A stretch of DNA of 52,147 nt from an uncultured Anaerobiospirillum sp. (GCA_944389615.1 CALXNA010000022.1:1-52147); one strand, 5' to 3'. Positions 7,853-16,970 are shown, counted from the stretch's first letter. Numbers and translations are program-made. The notes: generated by a model not told the origin, from the sequence alone.

Positions 7853-9322
7853 ATGCAAAACAAGGCAAGTAAGGGACGTTGGGGCAAGGCTGAGAAGCCT
7901 AGCAAGACGTTTAAGTCGCGAGCTGGCGCAGAACGCGCAGGTCAAGACGAAGGCAAGGGCGGCAAGTTTGCCCGTAAGGGCGCAAGCCTCGGGCGGGGCA
8001 GTGCCCATGCCCCAAGCCGCGGGCCACGCCGCGAGCGCTTTGAGGAGCGCGCGGCGGAGCGGGGCCGTCCGGGCCGCAAGGGCGCCCCGAAGGGCGTCAA
8101 GAGCGTCGCGCCCCTCGGAGGCCGCCGCGATAACTTCGCCGGGGCGCTGCCACCGGGCTATACCGTCGAGCGCGCCTTAGCTGAGCAAAAGACCAAGGCC
8201 CGTGCTGAGGCCGCTAAGCGCAATGAGCGCGCTAAGGTCGAAGCGGCCATCAATGGCACTGCAGCTGAGCCGCATGTGAGTGGCGTCAAGCTGCACAAGT
8301 TACTTGCCAATGCCGGTGTCGGTTCGCGCCGCTCGCTTGAGGCCTTAATCGAGGCCGGGCGCGTCGAGGTCAATGGCCGCGTGGTTAACCTCGGCTTCCG
8401 TACCGACAACGACCAGATCACGGTCAAGATCGACGGCCGCGTCGTCTATTCGCCGCAGAGCCGCCGCCTCGAGAATCGCTGCTTGATGTATTACAAGCCT
8501 GAAGGTGAGATCTCCTCGCTCTCGGATCCGTGCAACCGCCCGACCGTCTTTGACCACCTGCCGCGCCTTGAGATCGGCAAGTGGATCAATGTGGGCCGTC
8601 TCGACCTCAACACCTCGGGCCTGCTCTTGTTCACCACCGACGGTGACTTGGCCCATGCGCTGATGCACCCACGCTTTGGCATTGAGCGTGTCTATGCCGT
8701 GCGCGTCTACGGTGATGTCACCGAAGAGCAGCTTGAGCAGCTGCGCACCGGCGTCATGCTCGATGACGGCATCGGTAAGTTCGACTCGATCGAATACCGC
8801 GGCGGTGACAATCGCAATCACTGGTTCCACGTTTCGTTGCGCGAGGGCCGCAACCGTGAGGTACGCCGTCTGTGGGAAGCGGTAGGTCTGCAGGTCAGCC
8901 GCTTGATTCGTATCTCCTATGCCGGCTTCGACCTCGATCCGAAGATGAGCTCGGGCCAATACCGCGAGTTGACCTTAGCTGAGGTCAACAAGCTGCGCTC
9001 CAAGGCGCAGTTACCGGCGCTGTCCCCGGAGGAGTACGCGACCACGCCGCTCAAGGTCAGCCACCATTTAAACAAGAAGCGCCGCATCAAGGGCGCACGC
9101 CCGGAGCGTCCTAACAAACATGGCGCTCCAGCGCGGGAGATGGCGCGCGATATGTCGCGGGACATGCCGCGCGATAGCGCCCGTGAGCGCGAGCCTGCGG
9201 GCCGTGCGACGCCGGTAGGCAAGTCCTATGGGCGTAAGGGCGGCTTTAAGCTCTCCTACTCCGGCAAGGCCAGTGCAGGCCGGACGGGCCCGAAGGGCCG
9301 GAGCCGTTGGGGCAAGAAATAG
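7853..9322 (+). CDS. rluB: Ribosomal large subunit pseudouridine synthase RluB, with basic extensions
   Basis: RluB-type enzymes convert one uridine of the 23S rRNA peptidyl-transferase region to pseudouridine (U2605 in E. coli). An S4 RNA-binding domain lies at about residues 144-190 (VKLHKLLANAGVGSRRSLEA). The RsuA-type catalytic domain has the signature VGRLDLNTSGLLLF near residue 250 with the nucleophilic Asp, then HPRFGIERVYAVRV and EGRNREVRRLWEAVG. A Lys/Arg/Gly-rich extension of about 140 residues precedes the S4 domain and a basic tail of about 90 follows the catalytic domain; the tail contains MARDMSRDMPRDSA. The protein is thus 489 residues against about 290 in E. coli. The ATG at 7853 was chosen for its AAGGA site; ATG 7823 is possible. 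Confidence 0.93.
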   Translation: MQNKASKGRWGKAEKPSKTFKSRAGAERAGQDEGKGGKFARKGASLGRGSAHAPSRGPRRERFEERAAERGRPGRKGAPKGVKSVAPLGGRRDNFAGALPPGYTVERALAEQKTKARAEAAKRNERAKVEAAINGTAAEPHVSGVKLHKLLANAGVGSRRSLEALIEAGRVEVNGRVVNLGFRTDNDQITVKIDGRVVYSPQSRRLENRCLMYYKPEGEISSLSDPCNRPTVFDHLPRLEIGKWINVGRLDLNTSGLLLFTTDGDLAHALMHPRFGIERVYAVRVYGDVTEEQLEQLRTGVMLDDGIGKFDSIEYRGGDNRNHWFHVSLREGRNREVRRLWEAVGLQVSRLIRISYAGFDLDPKMSSGQYRELTLAEVNKLRSKAQLPALSPEEYATTPLKVSHHLNKKRRIKGARPERPNKHGAPAREMARDMSRDMPRDSAREREPAGRATPVGKSYGRKGGFKLSYSGKASAGRTGPKGRSRWGKK

Positions 9323-9329
9323 TTCGGGG

Positions 9330-9358
9330 GCCGCTTGCGCAGCAAGCGGCTTGGTTTT
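9330..9358 (+). terminator. Rho-independent terminator after rluB
   Basis: A perfect 9-base-pair stem GCCGCTTGC/GCAAGCGGC with a 3-base loop (9330-9350) is followed by TTGGTTTT. Confidence 0.8.
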
Positions 9359-9420
9359 ACTTAGGAATTGGATTGTTATTACGGCGCGCTTAGCTCCGCC
9401 ACAAATGTAAGGTAAGACAT

Positions 9421-11109
9421 ATGGATCCCACTGCGGTGCATCAAGTAATGTTCGATATGGCATGGGTATCAGATCCCACCGCCTGGCTCGGTCTATTGAC
9501 CTTGGTGCTCATTGAGATTGTCTTAGGTATCGATAACTTGGTCTTCATCGCCATTTTGACGGCCAAGTTGCCCGAGAAGCAGCGCGATAAGGCCCGCTAC
9601 ATCGGCCTTGCCGGTGCTTTGGCGATCCGTCTGCTCTTACTTGCGGGTATCTCGTTCATTGTCAACATGATCGAGCCGCTCTTCTATATTGGCTCCAAGG
9701 GCGTGACCGGACGAGACATCATCCTCATGATCGGTGGCATCTTCCTCTTGTACAAGGCCACCCATGAGCTGCACTCCAAGCTCGAGGGCTTCGATGAGGA
9801 GCTCTCGGTCTCTAAGGCCGCAGGCTCGGCGATGTACCTCGTCATCTTGCAGATCATGGTGCTCGATGCGGTGTTCTCGCTTGACTCGATCATCACCGCG
9901 GTCGGTATGATCGACCACGTCTTCATCATGATGTTCGCGGTCATCATCGCCATGTCGGTCATGACCATGGCCTCGCGCTTTATCACCGAGTTCGTCAGCC
10001 ACCACCCGACCTTGGTCATTTTGTGCTTGGGCTTCCTCTTGCTCATCGGCTTTAGCCTGATCATCGAGGCCATTGGCTTCCATGTCCCAAAGGGCTACCT
10101 CTACGCCGCCATCGGCTTCTCGATCTTGATGGAGATCTTCAATCAGATCGCGCGCAAGAATACCTTGAACCTCGGCTCGCCTAAGGGCAAGGTTGCGCTG
10201 CAAAGCCGCGAGATTGCTGCCAATTTAGTGCTGCGCCTGTTAGGCTCCAACCAAAACCAAGTGCAGACCTTAAAGGAAGCCATTGTCTCGCGCACCGGCT
10301 CGCAGGTCTTCGACAACACCGAAAAGGAAATGGTCTCGCGCGTGCTGCAGCTCAACTCGCTGCCGGTCAAGGCGGTGATGACGGCGCGCACCGACTGCAA
10401 CCAAGTCGACATCTCCCATGACATCGACTCGATCTTAGAGGAGATCAGCCATAACCGCTCCTCGCGCCTCGTCGCCTTCAACGCAGAGCGTGAGACGCCG
10501 CTAGGCTACCTCAAGCGCGATGAGATCATCGCGATCAAGCTCAAGCTGACCCAACAAGCTGCGGACAAGACTGCGGACGCTGAAGCGGAGAGCACCGAAG
10601 AGCTCTTAAAGAGCAAGATCCGCACGCCGCTCTATCTGCCGGAGACCGTCTCGGTCATCAAGGCCTTAGAGGAGTTTCGTAAGAGCAAGAAGAATTTTGC
10701 CTTCGTCTTCGACGAGTTTGGCAACTTCGAGGGCGTGGTCACCTTGCATGACATCATGGAAGAGATCGCAGGTGAGCTCCCGGATCAAACCGATGTACCA
10801 GAGCTGATCCGCTTAAGCCCGGGCGTATTCCGCATCGAAGGCGGCGCAATCTTAAAGGACGTTACGCGCTTAACCGGCTTTGTGGTGCCGATTAGCGATA
10901 CCTACCACACCATCGCCGGCTTCATCTTGGACTATCTGCAGCGCATCCCGGAGGTGGGCGAGGTCATTTCGACCAACAAGTGGAAGCTTGAGATCACCAA
11001 GGTTAAGGACAATTCGATCGACGAGGTCGTCTTGACCAACTTGGTCAAGGCCAAGGCCTCCGAGAAGAGTGCGGCCAAGGAGCAGGTCAGCGCCAAGAGC
11101 GAAAGTTAG
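9421..11109 (+). CDS. TerC-family membrane protein with CBS pair and CorC domain (YoaE/YegH type)
   Basis: Residues about 15-240 form a TerC-type membrane domain with seven or so hydrophobic segments and the paired acidic motifs LIEIVLGIDNLVF and MVLDAVFSLDSIITAVGM, thought to bind metal. Residues about 310-450 hold two CBS repeats (LPVKAVMTARTD; SVIKALEEF, then FVFDEFGNFEGVVTL HDI). A CorC/HlyC transporter-associated domain closes the chain (PGVFRIEGGAILKDVTRL). The architecture equals E. coli YoaE and YegH. TerC proteins are linked to manganese efflux and metalation of exported proteins, but the role of this subfamily is not settled. The ATG at 9421 follows a TAAGGTAAG ribosome-binding site. 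Confidence 0.9.
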   Translation: MDPTAVHQVMFDMAWVSDPTAWLGLLTLVLIEIVLGIDNLVFIAILTAKLPEKQRDKARYIGLAGALAIRLLLLAGISFIVNMIEPLFYIGSKGVTGRDIILMIGGIFLLYKATHELHSKLEGFDEELSVSKAAGSAMYLVILQIMVLDAVFSLDSIITAVGMIDHVFIMMFAVIIAMSVMTMASRFITEFVSHHPTLVILCLGFLLLIGFSLIIEAIGFHVPKGYLYAAIGFSILMEIFNQIARKNTLNLGSPKGKVALQSREIAANLVLRLLGSNQNQVQTLKEAIVSRTGSQVFDNTEKEMVSRVLQLNSLPVKAVMTARTDCNQVDISHDIDSILEEISHNRSSRLVAFNAERETPLGYLKRDEIIAIKLKLTQQAADKTADAEAESTEELLKSKIRTPLYLPETVSVIKALEEFRKSKKNFAFVFDEFGNFEGVVTLHDIMEEIAGELPDQTDVPELIRLSPGVFRIEGGAILKDVTRLTGFVVPISDTYHTIAGFILDYLQRIPEVGEVISTNKWKLEITKVKDNSIDEVVLTNLVKAKASEKSAAKEQVSAKSES

Positions 11110-11213
11110 AGCGCGCGCTGCGCGCCCCGCGAGCCCCCGCGTAGCTCGCGCCCCTTGGGCGCGGCGCCGCGTCGGCCGCGGCAGAGCCTGCGGCCTTGTG
11201 CCGCAGGCAGCAC

Positions 11214-11247
11214 AAGGCCCCACCCGAGTTACCTCAGGTGGGGCCTT
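11214..11247. terminator. Hairpin between convergent TerC-like gene and uxaC
   Basis: AAGGCCCCACC (11214-11224) pairs perfectly with GGTGGGGCCTT (11237-11247) around a 12-base loop. There is no T run on either side, so it is a strong stem that could slow transcription or protect both 3' ends rather than a classical intrinsic terminator. Confidence 0.5.
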
Positions 11248-11275
11248 GGCGTAAGAGGCCTTAGCTGTAGGCCGC

Positions 11276-12682
11276 TTAGACGTTGAAGTTGAAGTAGCGG
11301 TTGGTGTTGTTAAAGGAGATGTCCTCAACCAGCTGGCCTAAGAACTCCATGTCGTGTGGATACATGCCGCGCTCGACCCAGCCGCCGATCAGGTTGCACA
11401 TGATGCGACGGAAGTATTCGTGGCGGGTGTAGGACAGGAAGGAGCGCGAGTCGGTCAGCATGCCCACGAAGTTGCCTAAGACCGAGAGGTTGGCAAAGGA
11501 AGTCATCTGGTCGATCATGCCTTGGTAGGTGTCGTTAAACCACCAAGCCGAGCCCTGCTGGATCTTGCCTTGGGCCTCAGGGCCTTGGAAGGCGCCGATG
11601 GCGGTGGCGATGACGGCGTTGTCGGCAGGGTTTAACGAGTACCAAATCATCTTCGGCAGGCTGTCACGCTCGTTTAAGGCGTTCATGAACTGCGAGATGC
11701 CCTCAGCGCAGGCGCGGTTGCCGATGACGTCGTAGCCGGTGTCAGCGCCTAAGATCTTGAACATCTTGGAGTTCGGGTCGCGGATAGCGCCATAGTGCAT
11801 CTGCATGACCCAGCCGTACTTGGCGTAGCCCTTGGCCATGTGCAATAAGACCATGGTCTTGTAGGCCTCGTTGTCAGCCTCGGAGATTGGCTCATTGGCA
11901 AGGCCCTTCTTAAAGATCTCCTCGAGCTTGCCTTGGTCGATGATGCGGCAGTAGGCGTAGTCGATGCCGTGGTCGGAGGCCTTGCAGCCCATCTCGTTGA
12001 AGAAGGCCATGCGCTCATCTAAAGCGGCAAAGAACTCCTCGCAGGTGTTGATGGTGCGCCCAGTTAAGGTGGCGATGTGCTGGACGTAGTCCTTGAAGTC
12101 AGGCTTCTCGATCTTCATGGCCTTGTCCGGGCGCCATGCTGGTACGACCTTGCAGCCGGATTGATTGTCTTGGGCCAGCTTCTTGTGCCACTCTAAGCTG
12201 TCACCTGGGTCGTCGGTGGTGGCGACTAACTTGACGTTGGAGCGCTTGATGATGCTCTGGACGCGGAACTCATCGGTGGCGAGCTTGGCGTTGCATTCGT
12301 CCCAGATCTCCTTGCAGGTCTTCTCCGACAAGGTCTTGGTGATGCCGAAGTAGCGCTGCAGCTCAAGGTGCGTCCAGTGGTAAAGTGGGTTGCCGATCGC
12401 GCGTGGCAGCGACTTAGCAAACTGCTCAAACTTTTCGTAGTCGGTGCTATCGCCGGTGATCAAGCGCTCTGGGACGCCGTTGGAGCGGATCATACGCCAC
12501 TTGTAGTGATCGCCGCCGAGCCAAGCTTCGGTGATGTTCTTGAACTGGTGGTTTTGGGCGATCTGCGCCGGGTTGATGTGGCAGTGGTAGTCGATGATTG
12601 GCATCTTGGCCGCATGCTCGTGGAATAATTCCTTGGCGGTATCAGTCTCGAGCAAAAAGTCCTTGTCCATAAAGGCGCGCAT
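11276..12682 (-). CDS. uxaC: Glucuronate (uronate) isomerase UxaC
   Basis: UxaC isomerises D-glucuronate to D-fructuronate, and D-galacturonate to D-tagaturonate, the first step of hexuronate catabolism in the cytosol. The 468-residue sequence follows E. coli UxaC from the start (FMDKDFLLETDTAKELFHEH), with the metal-site DYHCH motif (His33, His35), GGDHYKWRMIRSNGV, VATTDDP, WRPDKA, MQMHYGAIRDPN, WWFNDTYQGM and TDSRSFLSYTRHEYFRRI. GAGGAGG lies well spaced before the ATG. It is downstream of three TRAP transporter genes on the same strand, implying the transporter brings in its substrate. The later genes uxaB/uxuB, uxuA and kdgK are not in the window. Confidence 0.97.
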   Translation of the reverse strand: MRAFMDKDFLLETDTAKELFHEHAAKMPIIDYHCHINPAQIAQNHQFKNITEAWLGGDHYKWRMIRSNGVPERLITGDSTDYEKFEQFAKSLPRAIGNPLYHWTHLELQRYFGITKTLSEKTCKEIWDECNAKLATDEFRVQSIIKRSNVKLVATTDDPGDSLEWHKKLAQDNQSGCKVVPAWRPDKAMKIEKPDFKDYVQHIATLTGRTINTCEEFFAALDERMAFFNEMGCKASDHGIDYAYCRIIDQGKLEEIFKKGLANEPISEADNEAYKTMVLLHMAKGYAKYGWVMQMHYGAIRDPNSKMFKILGADTGYDVIGNRACAEGISQFMNALNERDSLPKMIWYSLNPADNAVIATAIGAFQGPEAQGKIQQGSAWWFNDTYQGMIDQMTSFANLSVLGNFVGMLTDSRSFLSYTRHEYFRRIMCNLIGGWVERGMYPHDMEFLGQLVEDISFNNTNRYFNFNV

Positions 12683-13017
12683 GGATAATCCTCCTCAAGG
12701 CGCAATAGCACGCGGCGCCGCCCCTAGGCCCAAGGCCTAGCCGGGCGTTCACCGCGGTGAACTGCTACTGCGGCACAAAACCAGTAACGAAGTTAGAACC
12801 AAATTAACAAACAGCTAGACCCGGGCAGCGCGTGCGAAGACGCGCAGTGAGCGCGACAGGCGCGAGAGCGCGGAGCGCAGGGCGTAGGTGTTTGGCAACT
12901 TTAGGTGCTATAAAGGCCCGCAGTGCACTGCGCTGCGAACCTTGGGTTATGGGCTGGGCTGAGCCCAGCCTGCCGTTGCTCTAGGTGCCTTAAGGCAGCG
13001 CTAGAGACTTACTGAAG
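12683..13017. other. Regulatory gap between TRAP dctM and uxaC
   Basis: This 335-base gap within the presumed TRAP-uxaC unit holds several palindromes but no gene. There is a GGCTGGGC/GCCCAGCC hairpin (12952-12970) and a TCTAG...CTAGA stem near 12985-13010, just downstream of dctM. Close to uxaC are a possible minus promoter, the 16-base palindrome at 12747-12762 and the CTAGGCC/GGCCTAG repeat at 12724-12740. uxaC may therefore be controlled separately from the transporter. Confidence 0.5.
12747..12762. promoter_or_regulatory. Perfect 16-bp palindrome in uxaC leader
   Basis: GTTCACCGCGGTGAAC is a perfect inverted repeat about 65 bases before the uxaC ATG and just downstream of a possible minus promoter (TTGTTA at 12810-12805, 17 bases, TTACTG at 12787-12782). 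Its place fits a repressor operator; the protein that would bind it is unknown. Confidence 0.4.
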
Positions 13018-14331
13018 CTATTTTAGGGTGGCTTCGTAACCTGCTAACTCTGGGATGAAGCTTGAGACTGCTGGGAAGTAGGTGCAGACCATCAAGACGG
13101 CAATGATGACCAGGTAGTATGGGAGTAATGGCTTGATGACGCGCTCGATCGAGGTCTTGGCGACCTTTACACCCACGAATAGGATGTTACCAACTGGTGG
13201 CGTGATGGTGCCGATGCAGAGGTTGTAGGTAATGACGATACCGAACTCAACTGGCGACAGACCACACTGGATGGCAATTGGTAAGAAGATTGGGGTGAAG
13301 ATCAAGATCGCTGGGGTGGTATCCAAGAAGGTACCAACGAAGAGCAAGAAGATGTTGATGATGAGTAAGATCACAATCTTGTTGCTCGACATGCCATTCA
13401 ACAGGTCACCGACGGCGTCTGGGATGTTGACGAAGGAGATAACCCACGACATGATCGAGGATACACCGATCAGCAGGACGATGATGCCGGTCATGGCCGC
13501 GGACTCAGCGTAGATGCGCTTTAAATCCTTCCAAGTGATCGAGCGGTAGATGACCGACAAGATCAAGGAGTAGACCACAGCGACCACGGCACCTTCGGTG
13601 GCGGTGAAGGCACCGGCGACGATACCACCGATTACGATGATGATGAGCAGTAACGAAGGTAAGGCATCGAGCGTGACTTTGGCGGCAAGGCCCATCGTGA
13701 TCTTTTGGCTGTCACCCTTGTAGCCTAAGCGTAAAGCGGTGAAGTAGCCGATGACCATACAGCCTAAGCCCCAGAGGATGCCCGGGATGTAGCCTGCTAA
13801 GAACAGAGCCGCGACCGAGGTACCGCCAGAGACTAAGGAGTAGGTAATCAAGACGTTCGATGGTGGGATTAACAGGCCGGTCGGGGCGGTGGCGATGTTA
13901 ATCACAGCCATGTAGTTCTTGGAGTAGCCCTCCTTCTCGGCGATTGGGCCAATGATGGAGCCCATGGCCGAAGCGGCGGCGACACCAGAGCCGGAGATCG
14001 CACCGAACATCATGTTGGCCATGGCGTTGGTGTGGGCAAAGGAGCCCGGAACCTTACCTACTAACAGGCGGGCAAAGTTCATGAGCCTGAGCGCGATACC
14101 GCCTTGGTTCATGATGTTGCCGGCGAGGATGAAGAATGGAATAGCGATTAAGGTGAAGACCGAGATACCCGAGAAGGTACGCTGGGCGCCGGTCTGGAGC
14201 ATCATGTTGAAGTCCAGCGCTTGGGCACCGGCTAACACCGAGGAAATGGCGATCGAGATACAGATAGGCACGCCTAAAGCAAGCAGCGCTATCAGCACCA
14301 AGGCCATGGTAATACCAACAGTTGCAGTCAT
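13018..14331 (-). CDS. TRAP transporter large membrane subunit (DctM type)
   Basis: The 437-residue, highly hydrophobic product is the ion-coupled channel subunit of a tripartite TRAP importer in the inner membrane. It has the usual dozen membrane segments and family motifs: GVPICISIAISS, IPFFILAGNIMNQGG, the Gly/Ser/Ala-rich FGAISGSGVAAASAMGSI and NIATAPTGLLIPPSN, then FTATEGAVVAVVY in the second repeat, with LDTTPAILIFTPIFLPIA and TPPVGNILFVGVKV near the end. It starts 12 bases after the dctQ-type gene ends, with AGGAGG upstream, so the two are translated together. The downstream uxaC and family knowledge point to hexuronate as the substrate (inference). Confidence 0.95.
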   Translation of the reverse strand: MTATVGITMALVLIALLALGVPICISIAISSVLAGAQALDFNMMLQTGAQRTFSGISVFTLIAIPFFILAGNIMNQGGIALRLMNFARLLVGKVPGSFAHTNAMANMMFGAISGSGVAAASAMGSIIGPIAEKEGYSKNYMAVINIATAPTGLLIPPSNVLITYSLVSGGTSVAALFLAGYIPGILWGLGCMVIGYFTALRLGYKGDSQKITMGLAAKVTLDALPSLLLIIIVIGGIVAGAFTATEGAVVAVVYSLILSVIYRSITWKDLKRIYAESAAMTGIIVLLIGVSSIMSWVISFVNIPDAVGDLLNGMSSNKIVILLIINIFLLFVGTFLDTTPAILIFTPIFLPIAIQCGLSPVEFGIVITYNLCIGTITPPVGNILFVGVKVAKTSIERVIKPLLPYYLVIIAVLMVCTYFPAVSSFIPELAGYEATLK

Positions 14332-14343
14332 TTCAGTGCCCTC

Positions 14344-14862
14344 CTACTTAGCTTCTTCTTCGGTGTCAACACCATAAGAGGCCAGGTTAGGATCCTTAAA
14401 CTTGGCGAACATGTCGGCTAAGTTTAAGAGGCCGTAGATGGTGATGATGACGCCCGACAGAGGCAGCACGGCGTACATGATGCCCATGTTGACGCCCAAG
14501 GAGGCGGTCAGCTGGGACATGTTCTCGGCGGCCATGATGTAACCACCGTAGACCAACAAGAGCAGGGCGGTGATGATGACCAAGACCTCCGAGAGGATGT
14601 CGAGGCAGACACGCTTAGCGCCGGTGAACTTGTTGTAAATGAAGGCCATGCTGAGGTGACCCCGCGAGCCGAACACATAGGCTGCCGACAGAATCGAGAG
14701 CCAAGTGAAGCTGTAGGTGATGATCTCCTCGGAGATGGTCGAAGGCGAGTTAAAGAAATAACGGGTGACGATCTGATAGGTTCCCACTACGGTCATCATC
14801 ATGAACAAAAACACGCAGAAAACCATGATCGCCTTATCAAGAATTTTACGTAATCCTTGCAT
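14344..14862 (-). CDS. TRAP transporter small membrane subunit (DctQ type)
   Basis: The 172-residue protein has four predicted membrane helices (about 10-30, 45-65, 85-110 and 125-150), as in DctQ subunits, which brace the large subunit for docking of the binding protein. Family features include VGTYQIVTRYFFNSPSTISE and SWLSILSAAYVFGSRGHLSM-like spacing around residues 18-68. The ATG at 14862 was preferred to a GTG 12 bases upstream because GTGGAG sits at proper distance before the ATG. It is separated from the solute-binding protein gene by 492 bases and touches the dctM-type gene. Confidence 0.93.
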   Translation of the reverse strand: MQGLRKILDKAIMVFCVFLFMMMTVVGTYQIVTRYFFNSPSTISEEIITYSFTWLSILSAAYVFGSRGHLSMAFIYNKFTGAKRVCLDILSEVLVIITALLLLVYGGYIMAAENMSQLTASLGVNMGIMYAVLPLSGVIITIYGLLNLADMFAKFKDPNLASYGVDTEEEAK

Positions 14863-15354
14863 ACGGGTCTCCACTATATCCCATAGGAGGGACGCCGCCG
14901 CCTCTTATCGGCACACTCCGAAGGCACATGTCTCGGAGTAGGCACATCCATTGGGGTGGCTGAGCACACACCTCGGGCGCTGCAGGGCCTAAAAGCACCG
15001 CAGTAACGTGCCGCCAAACCAGAGAAAAGCGCGAAGCGTCGTCTTGGCAAGTTTGCCAAGTTCCCCCTTACACCTAGGGTTGAGTTGGCACCCACAGCCC
15101 CACGGATCCATCAGATCCATGCCGGGCCATTGTCTGCGCCCTGGCAGGTGCCAACCGGCCCCTGAGGGCCGATGAGTTCAAGAGCTTGAATTGAGCGCAG
15201 CTTGTGCACAGCTTGTGCTGTAACACCGCCGCTCAGGTAAGATTGAACTTGAGCACTGAGCCGAAGGCTACGAGCCTGAAGCTCGGTGCGCTGCCTGCGC
15301 CTAAAAGCAGCAGGCAGCAAGCGCCACACGCTGGGCGTGGCGCGCATAAGCTGC
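14863..15354. other. Spacer between TRAP binding-protein gene and membrane genes
   Basis: No gene is supported here. Just after the binding-protein stop on the minus strand lies GCGCCACGCCC/GTGTGGCGC-type hairpin 15321-15343, followed by GC-rich sequence. In TRAP and ABC operons such hairpins commonly stabilise the upstream binding-protein message and reduce expression of the membrane subunits; that use is an inference here. Confidence 0.45.
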
Positions 15355-16347
15355 TTAGACCGAAGCGTTAGCAGCAGAAGCGGCGTCGTATAAAGGCTTG
15401 AGGGCTGGAGTGTCGTTTAAGATCTGCTCGTGTAATGGCAGAACCTTGTTGCGGAACTCGTTGACATCAACATTGATGAATTGAACGCCCATCTCGGTAG
15501 CCTTCTTCTTGGCAGCGTCGATCGAGCCCTTCCAAGCCTCAAACTCAACCTTTTGTGCCTCAGCAGCAGCCTCGTCGAAGATCTTGCGCTCCTCTGGAGT
15601 TAACTTGCTTAAGAAGGCATTGGAGGCAACCAGTAAGTCAGGGCACATCTGGTGCATGTCGTAGGTGAAGTATTTGCAGATTTCACCGTGCTTTTGGTCG
15701 GTTAAGGCGAGCTCATTGTTCTCAGCGCCATCGATCACCGACTGTTGCAGGGCCGAGTAAACCTCACCAAAGGACATTGGGGTAGCAGCAGCGCCGAAGG
15801 CTTGCATCATGGCGACGTTAACTGGACCGGCCTGAACACGGAACTTCTTGCCTTGCAGGTCAGCGACGCCCTTGATTGGCTCCTTGGCGTAGAAGTTACG
15901 GGTACCAGCGGTGAAGGCGGCAACTGGCTCAAAGCCATCGGTTGAGGCATTGACACCTAACTGCTTTAAGATAGCAGGGTCGGAGATGAACTTATCGTAG
16001 GCCTCCTCGGAGGTGAAAAGGTATGGGATCGAGAACAGGGAGTACATCTTGTCAAAGGACTCGAGGTTAGCCGTGGAGACCACCAAGTACTGAACCGAGC
16101 CCTGCTTGATCAACTCGAGCACCTTCTCGTTGGCGCCTAAGGTGGCGTTAGGGTAGATGCTAACCTCAAACTTGTCGCCTAACTTGCTCTCAACGTAGTT
16201 CTTGAAAGCAACGGCGCCTAAGTGATCTGGGTGGGTGTCGATCTGCGAGTGGGAGATACGAACGATTTGCTTTTCCTCACCACCGCAGCCGGTGAGAACT
16301 AAGGAAGCGACAGCAACAGCAAGAGCAGAGGCTAAAACTTTCTTCAT
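15355..16347 (-). CDS. TRAP transporter solute-binding protein (DctP type), lipoprotein
   Basis: The 330-residue product captures the substrate outside the inner membrane and hands it to the DctQM pair. It starts MKKVLASALAVAVA and has lipobox LTGC followed by GG, so it is predicted to be lipid-anchored, less common than free periplasmic DctP. DctP features are present: the specificity region GKKFRVQAGPVNVAMMQAFG with the Arg that normally pairs with a substrate carboxylate, then AATPMSFGEVYSALQQSVID and GAENN. An acid-sugar substrate fits the uxaC neighbour. The ATG at 16347 was chosen for the signal sequence although no Shine-Dalgarno is visible; a longer frame to 16452 would bury the signal. 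Confidence 0.93.
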   Translation of the reverse strand: MKKVLASALAVAVASLVLTGCGGEEKQIVRISHSQIDTHPDHLGAVAFKNYVESKLGDKFEVSIYPNATLGANEKVLELIKQGSVQYLVVSTANLESFDKMYSLFSIPYLFTSEEAYDKFISDPAILKQLGVNASTDGFEPVAAFTAGTRNFYAKEPIKGVADLQGKKFRVQAGPVNVAMMQAFGAAATPMSFGEVYSALQQSVIDGAENNELALTDQKHGEICKYFTYDMHQMCPDLLVASNAFLSKLTPEERKIFDEAAAEAQKVEFEAWKGSIDAAKKKATEMGVQFINVDVNEFRNKVLPLHEQILNDTPALKPLYDAASAANASV

Positions 16348-16653
16348 GAGACCAAAGTGTCTTGTCGCGCAAGCAAACTGCGTCAGAGCAACGCGATGAA
16401 CGCGTCGGAGCGCAGCGGCTGCTACTTCAAGACATCCTCCTTTATCAAACACAACCTAAGTGGCGAAGCCGCAGAGCCAAGCTGCAGCACTCAGCTGCAA
16501 GGCTCAGCTGCGGGAGCCACCGACCACAAGCATGGGCCGCACTGGTTTCCTTAAATTAAATCTCTTGCCACACCTAATATAGCTTTGAGCAACTAAGCCC
16601 GAAGGTCGGCCCCACGGCAAAGGGCCAGCCTTGCAACAAGATCTCAGGAAACG

Positions 16654-16706
16654 CTCAAGACCAAACTCAAGCGAGCTCAATTAAGCTCAAGCAAGTTGAC
16701 CTCAAG
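16654..16706. repeat. Cluster of CTCAAG hexamers
   Basis: CTCAA(G/T) begins at 16654, 16666, 16676, 16686 and 16701, four of the five ending in G. The spacings of 10-15 bases are close to one helical turn, about 310-360 bases upstream of the TRAP binding-protein start. It could be an array of regulator half-sites. Confidence 0.4.
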
Positions 16707-16956
16707 TGCACAGCCTTAAGTAAGCTGCGCCTCGCGCACGTCCAAGGTGAACCCTCAAAAGGGAACTCCAAGAACCGCGGTGCGCCTTACTGACATACAA
16801 GTTTTGACGCCGTCAGCTCAGGCTGACAATAAGCCTAAGAGGCTCCAAAACTGATGTTATTGTAAGTTGAATACCGGGGCCGTTGCGGGGCTTGTTTTAA
16901 AATCGTAAGCAGCATCACAAAACTTGATGTAGTGGCCTTTACAGGCCAACTTGCAT

Positions 16957-16970
16957 ACTAGAAGATTAGT
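16957..16970. promoter_or_regulatory. ACTAG-N4-TTAGT operator-like site upstream of TRAP genes
   Basis: ACTAGAAGATTAGT differs by one arm base from the perfect inverted repeat ACTAGTCGGCTAGT at 28503-28516, which precedes the GntR/FCD regulator gene. The match suggests that this regulator may control the TRAP genes as well as itself. Confidence 0.35.

Noticed and set aside
9637..10203. 188-codon minus-strand frame inside the TerC-like gene
   Set aside because: It is an antisense shadow rich in Asp, His and Arg, produced by the coding strand's membrane segments.
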